This document shows, piece by piece, positions 24,673 to 33,915 of a stretch of DNA of 64,000 nt. The notes beneath the pieces are model-generated. The model saw nothing but the letters and a program-made list of their open reading frames with translations, had not been told where the DNA came from and searched no databases. The position numbers and the translations under genes are program-made. Origin of the DNA: Asanoa hainanensis (GTDB lineage Bacteria; Actinomycetota; Actinomycetes; Mycobacteriales; Micromonosporaceae); assembly GCF_900188485.1 (NCBI RefSeq), contig NZ_FZPH01000024.1, positions 32,254 through 96,253 on the forward strand. The letters run 5' to 3'. The number at the start of each line of letters is the position of its first letter. Positions within the stretch are counted from its first letter, which is position 1.

Positions 24673-25248
24673 ATGACCGTGAGCGTGCGACCCGCCGACG
24701 AGGCGAGCTGGGACGACCTCCAGTTGGTGTTCGGCACCCGCGGCGATCCCGCCAACTGCCAGTGCCAGTGGTTCAAGGCCCGGGACGTCTGGGCGATCCC
24801 CAAGCCCGAGCGCGTGGACCGGCTGCGGTCCCAGACCCATGGCAGCGGGACGACCAGCGGCCTGCTGGCCTACCTCGACGGCGAACCGGCGGGCTGGTGC
24901 GCGGTCGAGCCGCGGACGGCGTACGAGCGGCTGTTGCGGGCGAGGGTGCCGTGGGCCGGCCGGAAGGACGAGGACAAGGCCGACCCGGACGTGTGGGCGG
25001 TGACCTGTTTCGTCACCCGGGCCGGCTACCGGCGCCGCGGGGTCAGCGCGGCGCTGGCCCGCGCGGCCGTCGACCATGCCCGTAGCCACGGCGCGCGGGC
25101 CGTCGAGGGCTACCCGATCCGGCTGGAGCCGGGTCAGACCGGCGGCGGGGAGCTCTTCGTCGGCACGCACAGCGTGTTCGCGGCCGCGGGTTTCACGGAG
25201 GTCAGCCGGCCGACTCCGCGACGGGTCGTGATGCGGCTCGACCTCTAG
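24673..25248 (+). CDS. GNAT family N-acetyltransferase
   Basis: 191-residue acetyl-CoA-dependent acetyltransferase. Motif A with the pyrophosphate loop is VTCFVTRAGYRRRGVSAALA (RRRGVSA). The N-terminal CQCQWFKARDVW and the closing VFAAAGFTEVSRPTPRRVVM (containing AAGF) match a common actinobacterial GNAT group. Acceptor unknown. Its last 47 bases are shared with the convergent MFS gene, an unusually long convergent overlap. Confidence 0.85.
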   Translation: MTVSVRPADEASWDDLQLVFGTRGDPANCQCQWFKARDVWAIPKPERVDRLRSQTHGSGTTSGLLAYLDGEPAGWCAVEPRTAYERLLRARVPWAGRKDEDKADPDVWAVTCFVTRAGYRRRGVSAALARAAVDHARSHGARAVEGYPIRLEPGQTGGGELFVGTHSVFAAAGFTEVSRPTPRRVVMRLDL

Positions 25249-26479
25249 GCGAGGTGCGGGTCGCGGCGCCGTAGAAGACGATCAGCAGGATCGACAGGAC
25301 GACCAGGCACGGGCCCAGCGCGCCCGCGCCGTACTCGCTCATCAGGATGCCGATGCCGGCCGGGATGAGGGAGCCGCCGAGGCCCGCGCCGCCGATCTGC
25401 ATGCCGATCGCGCGGTCCGCGTGTGCCTGGCCGACCCGGTCGGCCGTGGTCAGGGTGAGCAGCGGGAAGACCGGCGCGGCGGCGAAGCCGATCACGGCGA
25501 GGCCGAGCACCGTCACGGCGGCGTGCAGCGGGAGCGCCACCAGCAGCGAGCCGGCCGCCATCCCGAACAGGCTGCCCACCAGGATCTTCGTAGGGTCGAA
25601 CCGCTCCGAGGCCACACCCTGCACGACCCGGCCGACGAACAGCATGCCCCAGTACAGCGACACGCACAGGCCGGCGACCGCGGCGCTGACCCCGCGCGAC
25701 TCGGTGAGCAGCAGGAACGCCCACAGGCCCGCGCCGGCCTCGACCGCGACGTAGACCGCGAAGGCCAGCACGCCGAGCCAGACGGCGGGCAGGGCCAGCG
25801 TCTCGCGGGTGCGTACCTTCGTGGCCGGCTTGACCGCCACCGCGGTGGCGACGGCGTCACCGGGCGAGACCGCCGCCACCTCGGCGACGGGCTCGCGCGC
25901 GACCTCACCGTGCCGGACCCAGCGACGGACCGTCAGGAAGAACGCCAGCGCCAGGCAGGCCTGCGCCGACGCGACGATGCCGTACCCCCAGCGCCACCCC
26001 AGCCCGCCGCTGATCACCGCCGTCATGATCAGCGGGCCGATCGCGACGCCGAGACCAAAGAACGCGTGCAGCCAGTTCATGTGCTTGGCACCGAACGCCG
26101 CCGCCGCGTACGCGTTGAGTCCCGAGTCGATCGCACCACCGCCGAAACCGGCGAGCAGGGCGAACGGCACCATCACCGCGTACGCCGGGGAGAAGGCGTA
26201 GCCGGCCAGCGCGGCGCTGGCGGCCGCGGTGCTGAACGCCAGCAGCCAGCCGACGCCGACGCGGGCGATGGTGAACCCGGCCGCCACGCTGGAGATGAAG
26301 TAGCCGGTGGTGGACGCGATCAGCAGCAGGCCGACCGCCTCGGTGGCGACCTTGAAGTCGCCCGCGATCGACGGCCAGGCCACACCGAGCAGGCCGTCGG
26401 GCAGGCCGAGGCTGATGAACGCGAAGTACGACAGGATCAGCAGCGAGAGGCGGATCGGTCGCACGGAGGGGGATGCCAC
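25202..26479 (-). CDS. MFS transporter
   Basis: 425-residue major facilitator permease with 12 predicted helices in two halves. FAFISLGLPDGLLGVAWPSI marks TM1, and the halves are joined by a cytoplasmic loop near 190-220 (REPVAEVAAVSPGDA). It resembles the FucP/YfkF-like group that carries sugars or drugs. GTG 26479 is preceded by TATAGT 7 bases upstream, so transcription is probably leaderless. Its C-terminal tail is encoded within the 3' end of the GNAT gene on the other strand. Substrate unknown. Confidence 0.85.
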   Translation of the reverse strand: MASPSVRPIRLSLLILSYFAFISLGLPDGLLGVAWPSIAGDFKVATEAVGLLLIASTTGYFISSVAAGFTIARVGVGWLLAFSTAAASAALAGYAFSPAYAVMVPFALLAGFGGGAIDSGLNAYAAAAFGAKHMNWLHAFFGLGVAIGPLIMTAVISGGLGWRWGYGIVASAQACLALAFFLTVRRWVRHGEVAREPVAEVAAVSPGDAVATAVAVKPATKVRTRETLALPAVWLGVLAFAVYVAVEAGAGLWAFLLLTESRGVSAAVAGLCVSLYWGMLFVGRVVQGVASERFDPTKILVGSLFGMAAGSLLVALPLHAAVTVLGLAVIGFAAAPVFPLLTLTTADRVGQAHADRAIGMQIGGAGLGGSLIPAGIGILMSEYGAGALGPCLVVLSILLIVFYGAATRTSPRGRAASRPVAESAG

Positions 26480-26486
26480 GGGGCCG

Positions 26487-26492
26487 ACTATA
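26487..26492 (-). promoter_or_regulatory. -10 hexamer TATAGT, leaderless start at 26479
   Basis: Near-consensus -10 on the minus strand, 7 bases before GTG 26479. The best -10 match among the leaderless candidates in this window. Confidence 0.6.
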
Positions 26493-26518
26493 AGGACGAG
26501 AGCGCTCTCCGCGCGCGG

Positions 26519-27256
26519 TCAGCCTCGGTCGAGCACGAACCGCGACACCCCGGCGGCCAGGTCGACGTCGTAGCGGTCGGTGGCCGTTGACCAGTCCGCG
26601 CCCTCGATGACCGTATTGCCCGGTATCCCGGTGCGGGCCGCGCCGTCGACCACCACGCTGCCGGCGCCACCACCGACCCGCACCCGGACCGGGGCGCTGT
26701 CGACCAGGCGCACCTGGAAGTCGCCGGCGCCACCGGTCATCCGCACCGGCACCGTCCCGCGCGGCGCGGGCAGCGTGAGCTCGATCCGGCCGACCCCGGC
26801 GACGAACTCGACCCCGGACACGTCGCCGCCGCGCAGGTCGATCCGCTCGTCCTCGGCGCCGCCACCGAGTCGCAGGTGCCAGCGCACCGCGCGGTGCAGC
26901 GTGACCTCGACGGCGGCCGGGCCGGGCTGCCCGGTGCCCTCGGTCAGCAGGCGCAGGTCGGCACCGTCGCGCTCGATCCAGGGCGCGATCCGGGCGTCGT
27001 CGGGCGTGCGTACCCGGTAAAGGTCGTCGCCCAGGTCCGCGACCCGCACGGTCACCGAGGTGACGCCGCTGTCGAGCGCGAAGGTGGCCGCGTCGAGGCC
27101 GTCGCGCGAGTCGCGCACGGTGTGGTGCGGACCCGCCGACCCGGCCCGGGCCGGTTCGTAGGCCCAGTGCGGTCGCGGCCGCGCGGGGCCCGGCGCGGCA
27201 CAGGCCGCGAGCAACAGCGCCAGCAGGGGTACGACGGCCCGTGCCATCCGAGTCAT
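26519..27256 (-). CDS. Hypothetical lipoprotein
   Basis: 245 residues with a lipoprotein signal (MARAVVPLLALLLAACAAPG, lipobox LAAC, Cys near 19-22). The mature part is a repetitive beta-helix-like series of short strands (RIELTLPAPRGTVPVRMTGG, VRLVDSAPVRVRVGGGAGSV), as in DUF4097/DUF2154-type proteins. Anchored outside the membrane. ATG 27256 or 27247 could be the start. No enzyme motif is seen. A probable structural or envelope-associated protein of unknown role. Confidence 0.7.
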   Translation of the reverse strand: MTRMARAVVPLLALLLAACAAPGPARPRPHWAYEPARAGSAGPHHTVRDSRDGLDAATFALDSGVTSVTVRVADLGDDLYRVRTPDDARIAPWIERDGADLRLLTEGTGQPGPAAVEVTLHRAVRWHLRLGGGAEDERIDLRGGDVSGVEFVAGVGRIELTLPAPRGTVPVRMTGGAGDFQVRLVDSAPVRVRVGGGAGSVVVDGAARTGIPGNTVIEGADWSTATDRYDVDLAAGVSRFVLDRG

Positions 27257-27388
27257 GGATGTCTGCTTACCGGGCGCCGCCGGAGGGCGCACCGCTTGAT
27301 CGGCGTTAGGGTCCAACCCGGACAGGTCAGTCAAAGTCGCCCGAACGGCCGACTGGCTCATCCGGGCCCGCCGGGCAGACTTGCGGGA

Positions 27389-27601
27389 ATGCGCGAGACG
27401 ACCCCCAGCATCCTCACGGTCAGCCAGCGCCGGTTCGCCTGGCTCGCGTTCCTGGCGATCGCCGTTCAGGCACCGATCTCCGCCCACCTGCTGCACGACG
27501 ACTCCTGGCTGCTCAGCATCCTCGTCGGGATGATGATCGGGACCCTGATCCTGGTCGATGACGCGCAGCGGCGCCAGCCGGTCCCCGACAACGCGGAATG
27601 A
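27389..27601 (+). CDS. Small membrane protein, 70 aa
   Basis: ATG 27389 to TGA 27601. Two hydrophobic helices (about 16-33, RFAWLAFLAIAVQAPISA, and 41-57, LLSILVGMMIGTLILVDD) separated by a His/Asp turn (HLLHDDSW), with short charged ends. CAGACT 7 bases upstream is one mismatch from the TANNNT leaderless element. Not recognised. It lies between divergently and convergently oriented genes and so is probably transcribed alone. Confidence 0.6.
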   Translation: MRETTPSILTVSQRRFAWLAFLAIAVQAPISAHLLHDDSWLLSILVGMMIGTLILVDDAQRRQPVPDNAE

Positions 27602-27622
27602 CGACCGGCCGGCGCCCGCGCT

Positions 27623-28678
27623 CTAGGCGTCCTTGCCGTCGCGCTGCTTGATCACCTGGGTTTCCGCCGGCTCGATCACCTGCGTCTCGGTCGGCTCGTC
27701 GGCCGCCGGAGGCTGCGCACCCGCGACCGGCAGGCCCCGCGCCGGGGTCGGCTCGCTCATCCCGGGCACGATGTGCACCTCCTCGGGGCGCGGGATCACC
27801 TGGGTCTGCTCGGCCTCGGTGCTGATCACCGTGGTCTCGGCCCGATCGACGTCGACCGGCGCCGGTGCCGGTGCGGCCGCCTCGCGCCGCGTGGCCTCGG
27901 CCCGCGCCGCCTCGACCCGGGCCGCCTCGGCGCGGGACCGCTCGGCCTCGGCCGCCTCGTCGACCCGCCGCTGCTCGGCCGCCGCCTTCTCGGCCTGGTA
28001 GGCCCGCGCCCGCTCACGGATCACCGCGGACTCCGCGGCCACCCGGTCGAGCCAGCGCTCCCACCGCCCCTGCATCGGCCGGACCAGTCCGCCGCCGACG
28101 CCGACGATCAGGATGCCGGCGACCGTGGCGAGCACGGCGACCAGCACCGGCTGGGTCACGGTCGTGGCGATGCCGACCTGGTTGAGCGCGGCGATCACGC
28201 CCAGGCCGACGATGAAGACCCAGACCACGGTCGCGATCAAGCGGCCGTACGAGAGTCCGCCGAGCGCGCCACCGATCAGGTCGCGCACCGCGCTGGCGAT
28301 CGCCGTCGCCACCACCAGGATGACGATCGCGATGAACGCCTTCGGCAGCCAGCCGACCACCGCGGAGATCAGGTCGCTGATCGGGTTGGGCCCCCAGATC
28401 CCGAAGGCCAGCTGGAGGGCGAACAGCAGGATCGCGTAGTAGGCGAGCCGGGCCAGGATGTCGCTGGCGTCGTACCGGGACCTGTCGAGCCGCTCCCCGA
28501 TCCCGGAGCGCCGCACGGCCTTGTCGAAGCCGACCCGGGTCAGCAGCGCGTCGACCAGCTTGCGGACCACGCGGGCGATCAGGTAGCCGACCAGCAGGAT
28601 CGCCAGGAAGGCCAGCGCCTTCGGCACGAAGAGCAGCACAGAGCGCCACATGTCGGTGAGTGCGTCACCGATGTCCAT
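27623..28678 (-). CDS. Mechanosensitive-channel-like membrane protein with long charged tail
   Basis: 351 residues. Five membrane helices in the first 200 residues contain the conserved TM-helix repeat of MscS-related proteins (VPKALAFLAILLVGYLIARV, RKLVDALLTRVGFDKAVRRS and WLPKAFIAIVILVVATAIAS). There is no full MscS beta domain. A coiled coil rich in Ala, Glu and Arg (about 215-275) follows. The tail carries three TQVI repeats (TEAEQTQVIPRP, TETQVIEPA, ETQVIKQ), which look like a phospho-threonine or FHA-type recognition tail. GGAAGG 7 bases before ATG 28678 sets the start. Confidence 0.72.
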   Translation of the reverse strand: MDIGDALTDMWRSVLLFVPKALAFLAILLVGYLIARVVRKLVDALLTRVGFDKAVRRSGIGERLDRSRYDASDILARLAYYAILLFALQLAFGIWGPNPISDLISAVVGWLPKAFIAIVILVVATAIASAVRDLIGGALGGLSYGRLIATVVWVFIVGLGVIAALNQVGIATTVTQPVLVAVLATVAGILIVGVGGGLVRPMQGRWERWLDRVAAESAVIRERARAYQAEKAAAEQRRVDEAAEAERSRAEAARVEAARAEATRREAAAPAPAPVDVDRAETTVISTEAEQTQVIPRPEEVHIVPGMSEPTPARGLPVAGAQPPAADEPTETQVIEPAETQVIKQRDGKDA

Positions 28679-28790
28679 GTCAGACCTTCCGTCGGGGTGG
28701 ATGTCAGCGGACGGCATTACCCGTACGCGGCGCCCGGCAATCCCCGGGACCGCTCCCAACCGCCGGCGAGCCGCTGCGGCGCGCGACGGT

Positions 28791-28796
28791 TACGCT
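28791..28796 (+). promoter_or_regulatory. -10 hexamer TACGCT, leaderless start at 28803
   Basis: TANNNT element ending 6 bases before ATG 28803, with no Shine-Dalgarno between. Confidence 0.5.
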
Positions 28797-28802
28797 GCTG
28801 GC

Positions 28803-30827
28803 ATGTCAGGCTCCGGACCGTCGTCGCTGCCGGGTGCCGCGACCGACGGCTGGGACCCGGGGCTGCTCGCGGTGGTCGACCTGGTGTTCGGCTCACCGGT
28901 GGCGATGGCGTTCCTGCACGGTGACCGGCTGCGGCTGATCTACAACGACGCGTACGGCCAGCTCCTCGGCGACCGCCACCCGGACGCCTACGGCGCACCC
29001 GCAGCCGAAGTGTTCGGCGCCGTCTGGGCCGGCCCGGCCGGCGCGGCGGTCCGCGAGGCCCTGCACACCGGGTTCGGTCCCCGCGACCCGGAGTGGCCGG
29101 CCGCCGACGACCCCGAGCCCGACCCCGCCCTGCCGAGCCGCGGGCTGTCCGCGGTGCGCGACGGCACCGGCCGGATCGCCGGCGTGCTGGTCGTCGCGGT
29201 CGAGCCGGTCCCGGTCGCGCACCGGCTCCAGGGGCTCAGCGAGCTCGCCGAGTCCCTCGCGGGCACGCTCACGCTCGACGAGGTGGCCCGGGTCGCGCTG
29301 GGCTACGGCCTGTCCTTCCCCGACGTGCACCAGGTGGCGTTCGGGGTCGACGACGGCGACGACTGGCGGGTGGTCCGCCGGGTCCGCGGCGAGGTGCTCG
29401 ACGACGCCGACGAGCGGCTGCCGCCGGTCTGGCGGCGGATCCCGGCCGACTCGGTGTCGCCGTTGGCGGTCGCGGCCGGGGCCGGGCTCGCCCGGTTCAC
29501 CGCCGACGGGCACCCGCTGCGCGAGTCCGCGCTGGACCGGCACGACGAGAAGGTCCGCGCGCTCGGCGCCCTTCCGCTGCGCACGCCCTCGCTGCGCGGT
29601 GCGCTGACGGTCGGCCGCCACGACCAGTACCCGTGGTCGCCGGCCGAGCGGGCACTGCTGACGGCGGCCGCGAAGCTGGTCGCCCAGGCCGCCGAGCGGG
29701 CCCGCCGGTTCGAGAACCAGCACGGCACCGCGCAACTGCTCCAGCGCAGCATGCTGCCCGAGAACCTGCCCGACGACCCCCGGTTCCGGCTCGCGGCCCG
29801 CTACGACCCCGGCGTCGACGGCAACGCGGCCGGCGGCGACTTCTACGACGCGTTCGCCCTGCCCGGCGGCCGGCTCGCGGTGGTGCTCGGCGACGTGGCC
29901 GGGCACGACGTGCGCGCGGCCGCTCTGATGGGCCAGGTGCGGGCGGCGCTGCGGGCGCTGGCCCTCACCGATCCGGAGCCGACCAGCGTGCTCACCGGCC
30001 TCGACCGGCTGGTCGCCAGCCTGGGCGAGGAGGCGCGCACCGACGAGCTGTTCGTGACGGTGACGTACGCGGTGCTCGAGCGCGACGGCATCCTCACGGT
30101 GGCCACCGCCGGGCATCCGCCGCCGCTGGTCCGGCATGCCGGCGGCGGAGCCGACTATCTCGACGTGCCGGTCGGCACGCCGCTCGGGCTGGGCGGCGCG
30201 CGCCGGTCGGCGGTGTCCCGGCTGGCACCGGGCGACACGCTGCTGCTCTTCAGCGACGGCGTGGTCGAGCGCCGCGGCCTCGACCTCGGCGCCGGGCTGG
30301 AGAAGGTCGCCGCCAGCGTGGGCGCCGCCAACGGTGGTGACCCGCGCAGCCTGTGCGCCGTCGCCTGCGCGGCCGTCGGCGGGACGACCGACGACGACGT
30401 CGCCGTGCTGGCGGTCGAGCACGCCACCGCGCCGAGCCGCTCGGCCGGCATGGAGATCCCGGCCGAGCCGACGGCACCGGGCCGGGTCCGGCACTGGATG
30501 TCGGCGCAGCTAGCCGCCTGGAACGTGCCCGAGCAGGTGATCGGCGCCGCGGTGCTGTGCGCCAGCGAGCTGGCCACCAACGCGTTGCTGCACGCCGGCA
30601 CGGCCGCGCGGGTGCAGGTCGACCTGAGCGCCGAGCGGCTGCTGGTCGCGGTCTCCGACACGGGCACCCGCGGCGCGGTCACCCGGGCCCACGCCGAGAC
30701 ACTGAGCAGCCGCGGTCGCGGGCTCGGGCTGATCGAGGAGCTGAGTGACGCGTGGGGCACCGACCCGGCGGTACGCGGCTCGACGGTCTGGTTCGAGATC
30801 GGAATCCGTGCATCGAACGGAGCCTGA
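28803..30827 (+). CDS. PAS-GAF-SpoIIE phosphatase with C-terminal anti-sigma-type kinase domain
   Basis: 674-residue cytosolic regulator. It has a PAS-like domain (about 20-130), a GAF domain (about 140-305) and a PP2C/SpoIIE phosphatase (about 315-540), the last with AAGGDFYDAFALPGG, LGDVAGHDVRAAALMG, VATAGHPPPLVRHA and LLLFSDGVVERRG. A GHKL ATPase domain (about 550-674) has an N-box (CASELATNALLHAGTA) and G-box (RGRGLGLIEELSDAWG). Such fused proteins dephosphorylate anti-anti-sigma factors and may also phosphorylate them, setting SigB/SigF activity. The only SigB/SigF-like gene in the window is at 63465. The sensed signal is unknown. Confidence 0.9.
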   Translation: MSGSGPSSLPGAATDGWDPGLLAVVDLVFGSPVAMAFLHGDRLRLIYNDAYGQLLGDRHPDAYGAPAAEVFGAVWAGPAGAAVREALHTGFGPRDPEWPAADDPEPDPALPSRGLSAVRDGTGRIAGVLVVAVEPVPVAHRLQGLSELAESLAGTLTLDEVARVALGYGLSFPDVHQVAFGVDDGDDWRVVRRVRGEVLDDADERLPPVWRRIPADSVSPLAVAAGAGLARFTADGHPLRESALDRHDEKVRALGALPLRTPSLRGALTVGRHDQYPWSPAERALLTAAAKLVAQAAERARRFENQHGTAQLLQRSMLPENLPDDPRFRLAARYDPGVDGNAAGGDFYDAFALPGGRLAVVLGDVAGHDVRAAALMGQVRAALRALALTDPEPTSVLTGLDRLVASLGEEARTDELFVTVTYAVLERDGILTVATAGHPPPLVRHAGGGADYLDVPVGTPLGLGGARRSAVSRLAPGDTLLLFSDGVVERRGLDLGAGLEKVAASVGAANGGDPRSLCAVACAAVGGTTDDDVAVLAVEHATAPSRSAGMEIPAEPTAPGRVRHWMSAQLAAWNVPEQVIGAAVLCASELATNALLHAGTAARVQVDLSAERLLVAVSDTGTRGAVTRAHAETLSSRGRGLGLIEELSDAWGTDPAVRGSTVWFEIGIRASNGA

Positions 30828-30844
30828 CGGGGTAACTGCCCCGC

Positions 30845-31513
30845 ATGGGCCCACCGGTAGGGGTTTTGTTCGATGTCGACGGCACTTTGGTCGACAGCAC
30901 GTATCTGCACGCGGTCACGTGGTGGGAAGGCTTTCGGGCCGGCGGGCACGACGTGCCGATAGCGCAGATCCACCGCGCCGTCGGGATGGGCGCCGACCGC
31001 CTGCTCGACCATCTGCTCGGGGTGGAGCGTGACCGGTCCCAGGACGAGCTGGTCCGGGCGGTGCATGCCGAGCGGTACGCGCCGTACCTGTCCCAGCTGC
31101 GCCCGCTGCCAGGGGCGGCCAAGCTGCTGCGGGCCTGCCACGAGCGCGGGCAACGGGTGGCGCTCGCGTCCTCGGCGACACCCGAGGAGCTGACCGCGAT
31201 GCGCCGCGCGCTGTCCGTCGACGACGTGCTCGACGGCGCGACCTCGTCGGGTGACGCGCAACGGACCAAGCCCGAGCCGGACATCATCGAGGCCGCGTTG
31301 CGCCTCGTGGGCCTGTCGATCGCCCAGGCCGTGTACGTCGGCGACTCCATCTGGGACATCGCCGCGTGCGCCAAGCTCGGCGTGCCGTGCGTGGCGCTCA
31401 CCTGCGGTGGCACGTCCCGGGCCGAGCTGGCCGGCGCCGGTGCGGTGGCCGTCTACGAGGACCCCGCCGACCTGCTCACCCACCTCGACGACTCGCCGCT
31501 GACCAAGGCGTGA
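30845..31513 (+). CDS. HAD-family hydrolase (beta-phosphoglucomutase/phosphatase-like)
   Basis: 222 residues with HAD motif I LFDVDGTLVDSTYLH (Asp10 and Asp12), motif II in VALASSATPEEL, motif III Lys in RTKPEPDII and motif IV VYVGDSIWDIAACA. The cap (about 18-80) is of the small helical type found in phosphatases and phosphoglycolate phosphatase-like enzymes. Substrate is unknown, probably a small phosphorylated metabolite. Its TGA overlaps the GTG of the antiporter gene, so the two are translated together. Confidence 0.87.
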   Translation: MGPPVGVLFDVDGTLVDSTYLHAVTWWEGFRAGGHDVPIAQIHRAVGMGADRLLDHLLGVERDRSQDELVRAVHAERYAPYLSQLRPLPGAAKLLRACHERGQRVALASSATPEELTAMRRALSVDDVLDGATSSGDAQRTKPEPDIIEAALRLVGLSIAQAVYVGDSIWDIAACAKLGVPCVALTCGGTSRAELAGAGAVAVYEDPADLLTHLDDSPLTKA

Positions 31514-32766
31514 GCGCGTCCGACGCCGCGTTCGCGATCCTCGGTGTCGGCGCGTTGCTGGCCGGGGTGCTGCCCCGGGCGCTGGAGCGCCGTCCGCTGT
31601 CGATGCCGATCGCGTTCCTCCTGCTCGGCATGATCGTCTTCGCGCTGCCGGTGCTGCCCGGCCCCGATCCGATCCGGCATCCGGTGCTGGCCACCCACCT
31701 GACCGAGGTCGGCGTGATCGTGGCGCTGATGGGCGCGGGGCTGAAGATCGACCGCCCGCTCGGCTGGCGCCGCTGGTCGTCGACCTGGCGGCTGCTGGCC
31801 ATCGCGATGCCGGTCACCATTGCCGCGGTCGCGCTGTTCGGCTGGTGGTGGGCCGGGCTGGTGCCGGCCACCGCGCTGCTGTTGGGCGCCGCGCTCGCGC
31901 CGACCGACCCGGTGCTCGCCGCCGACGTGCAGGTCGGCGAGCCGACCGACGAGGAGGACTCCGAGGACGAGGTGCGCTTCGCGCTCACCTCGGAGGCCGG
32001 GCTCAACGACGGATTGGCGTTCCCCTTCGTGTACGCGGCCATCCTCATCGCCGAGCACGGCGTGGCTCCCGGCGGCTGGCTGGCCGAGTGGCTGAGCGTG
32101 GACGTGCTCTACAAAGGACTGGTCGGGGTGGCCGGCGGGCTGCTGGTCGGCAAGCTGCTGGGCAAGCTGTTCTTCCGGGCCAGGTCCGAGACGCTCCGGC
32201 TGGCCCGGCACTCGGAGGGCTTCCTGGCCCTGGCGGCGACCTTTCTCGCGTACGGCGTGGTCGAGGTGGCCGGCGGCTACGGCTTCCTCGCGGTGTTCGT
32301 CGCCGCGCGCGCGATCCGGTCGGCGGAGCGCTCGCACGAGTACCACCAGGTGCTGCACGACTTCGCCGAACAGGTCGAGCGGCTGCTGACCGTCCTGTTG
32401 CTCCTGCTCTTCGGCGGCGCCCTGGTGTCGGGGCTGCTGGCCCCGCTGACCTGGCCGGCCGCGATGGTCGCGCTGGCGCTGGTGTTCCTGGTGCGGCCGC
32501 TGGTCGGCTGGCTGTCCCTGCGCGGTGCGCCCGGGCGGCCGGCCGAGCACTGGGTGATCGCGGCCTTCGGCATCCGCGGCATCGGCTCGTTCTACTACCT
32601 CGCGTACGCCACCTCGCACGCCGACTTCCCCGGCGAACCGCTGCTCTGGGCCACGGCCGGGCTGGCCGTGGTGGTGTCGGTGGTCGTGCACGGGATCGCC
32701 GCCACGCCGGTGATGGCGCTGCTCGATCGCGCGGGCGAGCGATCGTCTGACGCTTTCCAGCGGTGA
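31510..32766 (+). CDS. Cation/proton antiporter (CPA1, NhaP-like)
   Basis: 418-residue membrane antiporter with about 12 helices. Conserved segments are LLLGAALAPTDPVLAADVQVG (the CPA1 Asp in the ion-binding half-helix region), LTSEAGLNDGLAFPFVYAA with the second essential Asp of the ND motif, and AFGIRGIGSFYYLAYA. An acidic cytosolic patch (TDEEDSEDEVRF) lies between them. GTG 31510 is in GTGA overlap with the HAD gene. It probably exchanges Na+ or K+ for H+ in pH and salt control. Confidence 0.9.
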   Translation: MSASDAAFAILGVGALLAGVLPRALERRPLSMPIAFLLLGMIVFALPVLPGPDPIRHPVLATHLTEVGVIVALMGAGLKIDRPLGWRRWSSTWRLLAIAMPVTIAAVALFGWWWAGLVPATALLLGAALAPTDPVLAADVQVGEPTDEEDSEDEVRFALTSEAGLNDGLAFPFVYAAILIAEHGVAPGGWLAEWLSVDVLYKGLVGVAGGLLVGKLLGKLFFRARSETLRLARHSEGFLALAATFLAYGVVEVAGGYGFLAVFVAARAIRSAERSHEYHQVLHDFAEQVERLLTVLLLLLFGGALVSGLLAPLTWPAAMVALALVFLVRPLVGWLSLRGAPGRPAEHWVIAAFGIRGIGSFYYLAYATSHADFPGEPLLWATAGLAVVVSVVVHGIAATPVMALLDRAGERSSDAFQR

Positions 32767-32818
32767 TCGTCCGCTTTCGTGCTCTAATCACCGCAGATGT
32801 CGATACGGGGGTTTTGGC

Positions 32819-33841
32819 ATGATTTCATCGTTCAACCGGCGCGCCGCGCTCGGGCTGGGCACCTTGGCGACCGCGGGGGCCGTCATCGGCCGGCAGGCGC
32901 CCGCGGCGGCTGAGCCGGACGCGATCGACGGCGCGGCGCTGGTCGAGGCGACGCCGCAGGAGGCGGCCGCCAAGGTGGGCCAGGTCTACCAGCGGGAGAT
33001 CGCGGTCGCGAAGGGCAACTGGCACTCGCTGATCACGGTGGCGTCGACCCGCGAGGTCGTCGCGGTCGCCGACCAGGTCGACACCGTGGTCGAGGCGTAC
33101 AGCGTCAACAAGCTCGCGGTCGCGATCGCGGTGCTCGACAAGGTCGACCGCAAGCTGCTCTCGCTCACCCAGCGGGTCAACGTGACCTCGGGAATCGTGG
33201 CCGCGGGTGGCGACGGGATCTTCCGCCTCGACGGCGCGTACCCGAGCTCGGTCACCCTCGGCCACGTGCTCGCCGCGCTGCTGACCGTCTCCGACGACAC
33301 GGCGTCCCGGCTCTGCGGCCTGGTCGCGCCGGCCGCGGAGATCAACCAGATCCTGCGCAAGAAGGGCTTCGTCCGCACCCAGGTGCAGCCGGTGGGCAAC
33401 CCGAACCAGTTCTACCTGGGCCGCACCACGCCGCGGGAGATGCACACGCTGCTGCGCAAGCTGGTCGCGGGCAAGCTGCTCTCTGCGGCGTCGACCCGGG
33501 TGATGCTGTCCCGGCTGCGCTCGCCGATCGCGTTCACGGACGGCATCCGCCGCGAGATGTCCTCATTGGAGCGGGGACGGATCGCCACCAAGGCCGGCTG
33601 GTTCGGCGACGGCCGCCACGAGGCCGGCATCATCTTCAGCAAGCTCGGCCGGCCGGTGCTGACGTACTCCATCTTCGCCAACGGGCAGTCGGGCGCCGGA
33701 AACTTCGGCGCCACCCACCCGGCGGTCCGCGCCCGGGCACGGATGGGACGCGCGTTCCTGGACACGGTCAACACCCTGCCCGGCGACCCAGAGGTACGCA
33801 TCGAAGGCTTCGATTATTACGAGCCGTCGAACGGCGCCTAG
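32819..33841 (+). CDS. Tat-exported beta-lactamase-fold protein, copy 1
   Basis: 340 residues with a Tat-type leader (FNRRAALGLGTLATAGAVIG). The class A beta-lactamase fold has SxxK as S95-V-N-K98, SDD at 158-160 in place of SDN, and KAG in ATKAGWFGDGRHEAG in place of KTG/KSG. The general-base Glu of the omega loop is not evident. Thus it may be a D,D-peptidase-like or non-hydrolytic penicillin-binding relative. ATG 32819 follows GGGGG at 32805-32809, about 9 bases upstream. The next gene is a close paralog in tandem. Confidence 0.82.
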   Translation: MISSFNRRAALGLGTLATAGAVIGRQAPAAAEPDAIDGAALVEATPQEAAAKVGQVYQREIAVAKGNWHSLITVASTREVVAVADQVDTVVEAYSVNKLAVAIAVLDKVDRKLLSLTQRVNVTSGIVAAGGDGIFRLDGAYPSSVTLGHVLAALLTVSDDTASRLCGLVAPAAEINQILRKKGFVRTQVQPVGNPNQFYLGRTTPREMHTLLRKLVAGKLLSAASTRVMLSRLRSPIAFTDGIRREMSSLERGRIATKAGWFGDGRHEAGIIFSKLGRPVLTYSIFANGQSGAGNFGATHPAVRARARMGRAFLDTVNTLPGDPEVRIEGFDYYEPSNGA

Positions 33842-33915
33842 CGATTGTCGAGGGGCACCATGCGAAACGCTTTCGTGGTTGGATCGAGCGGTCTGTCCAA
33901 CGGGGAGGGTTTCGC

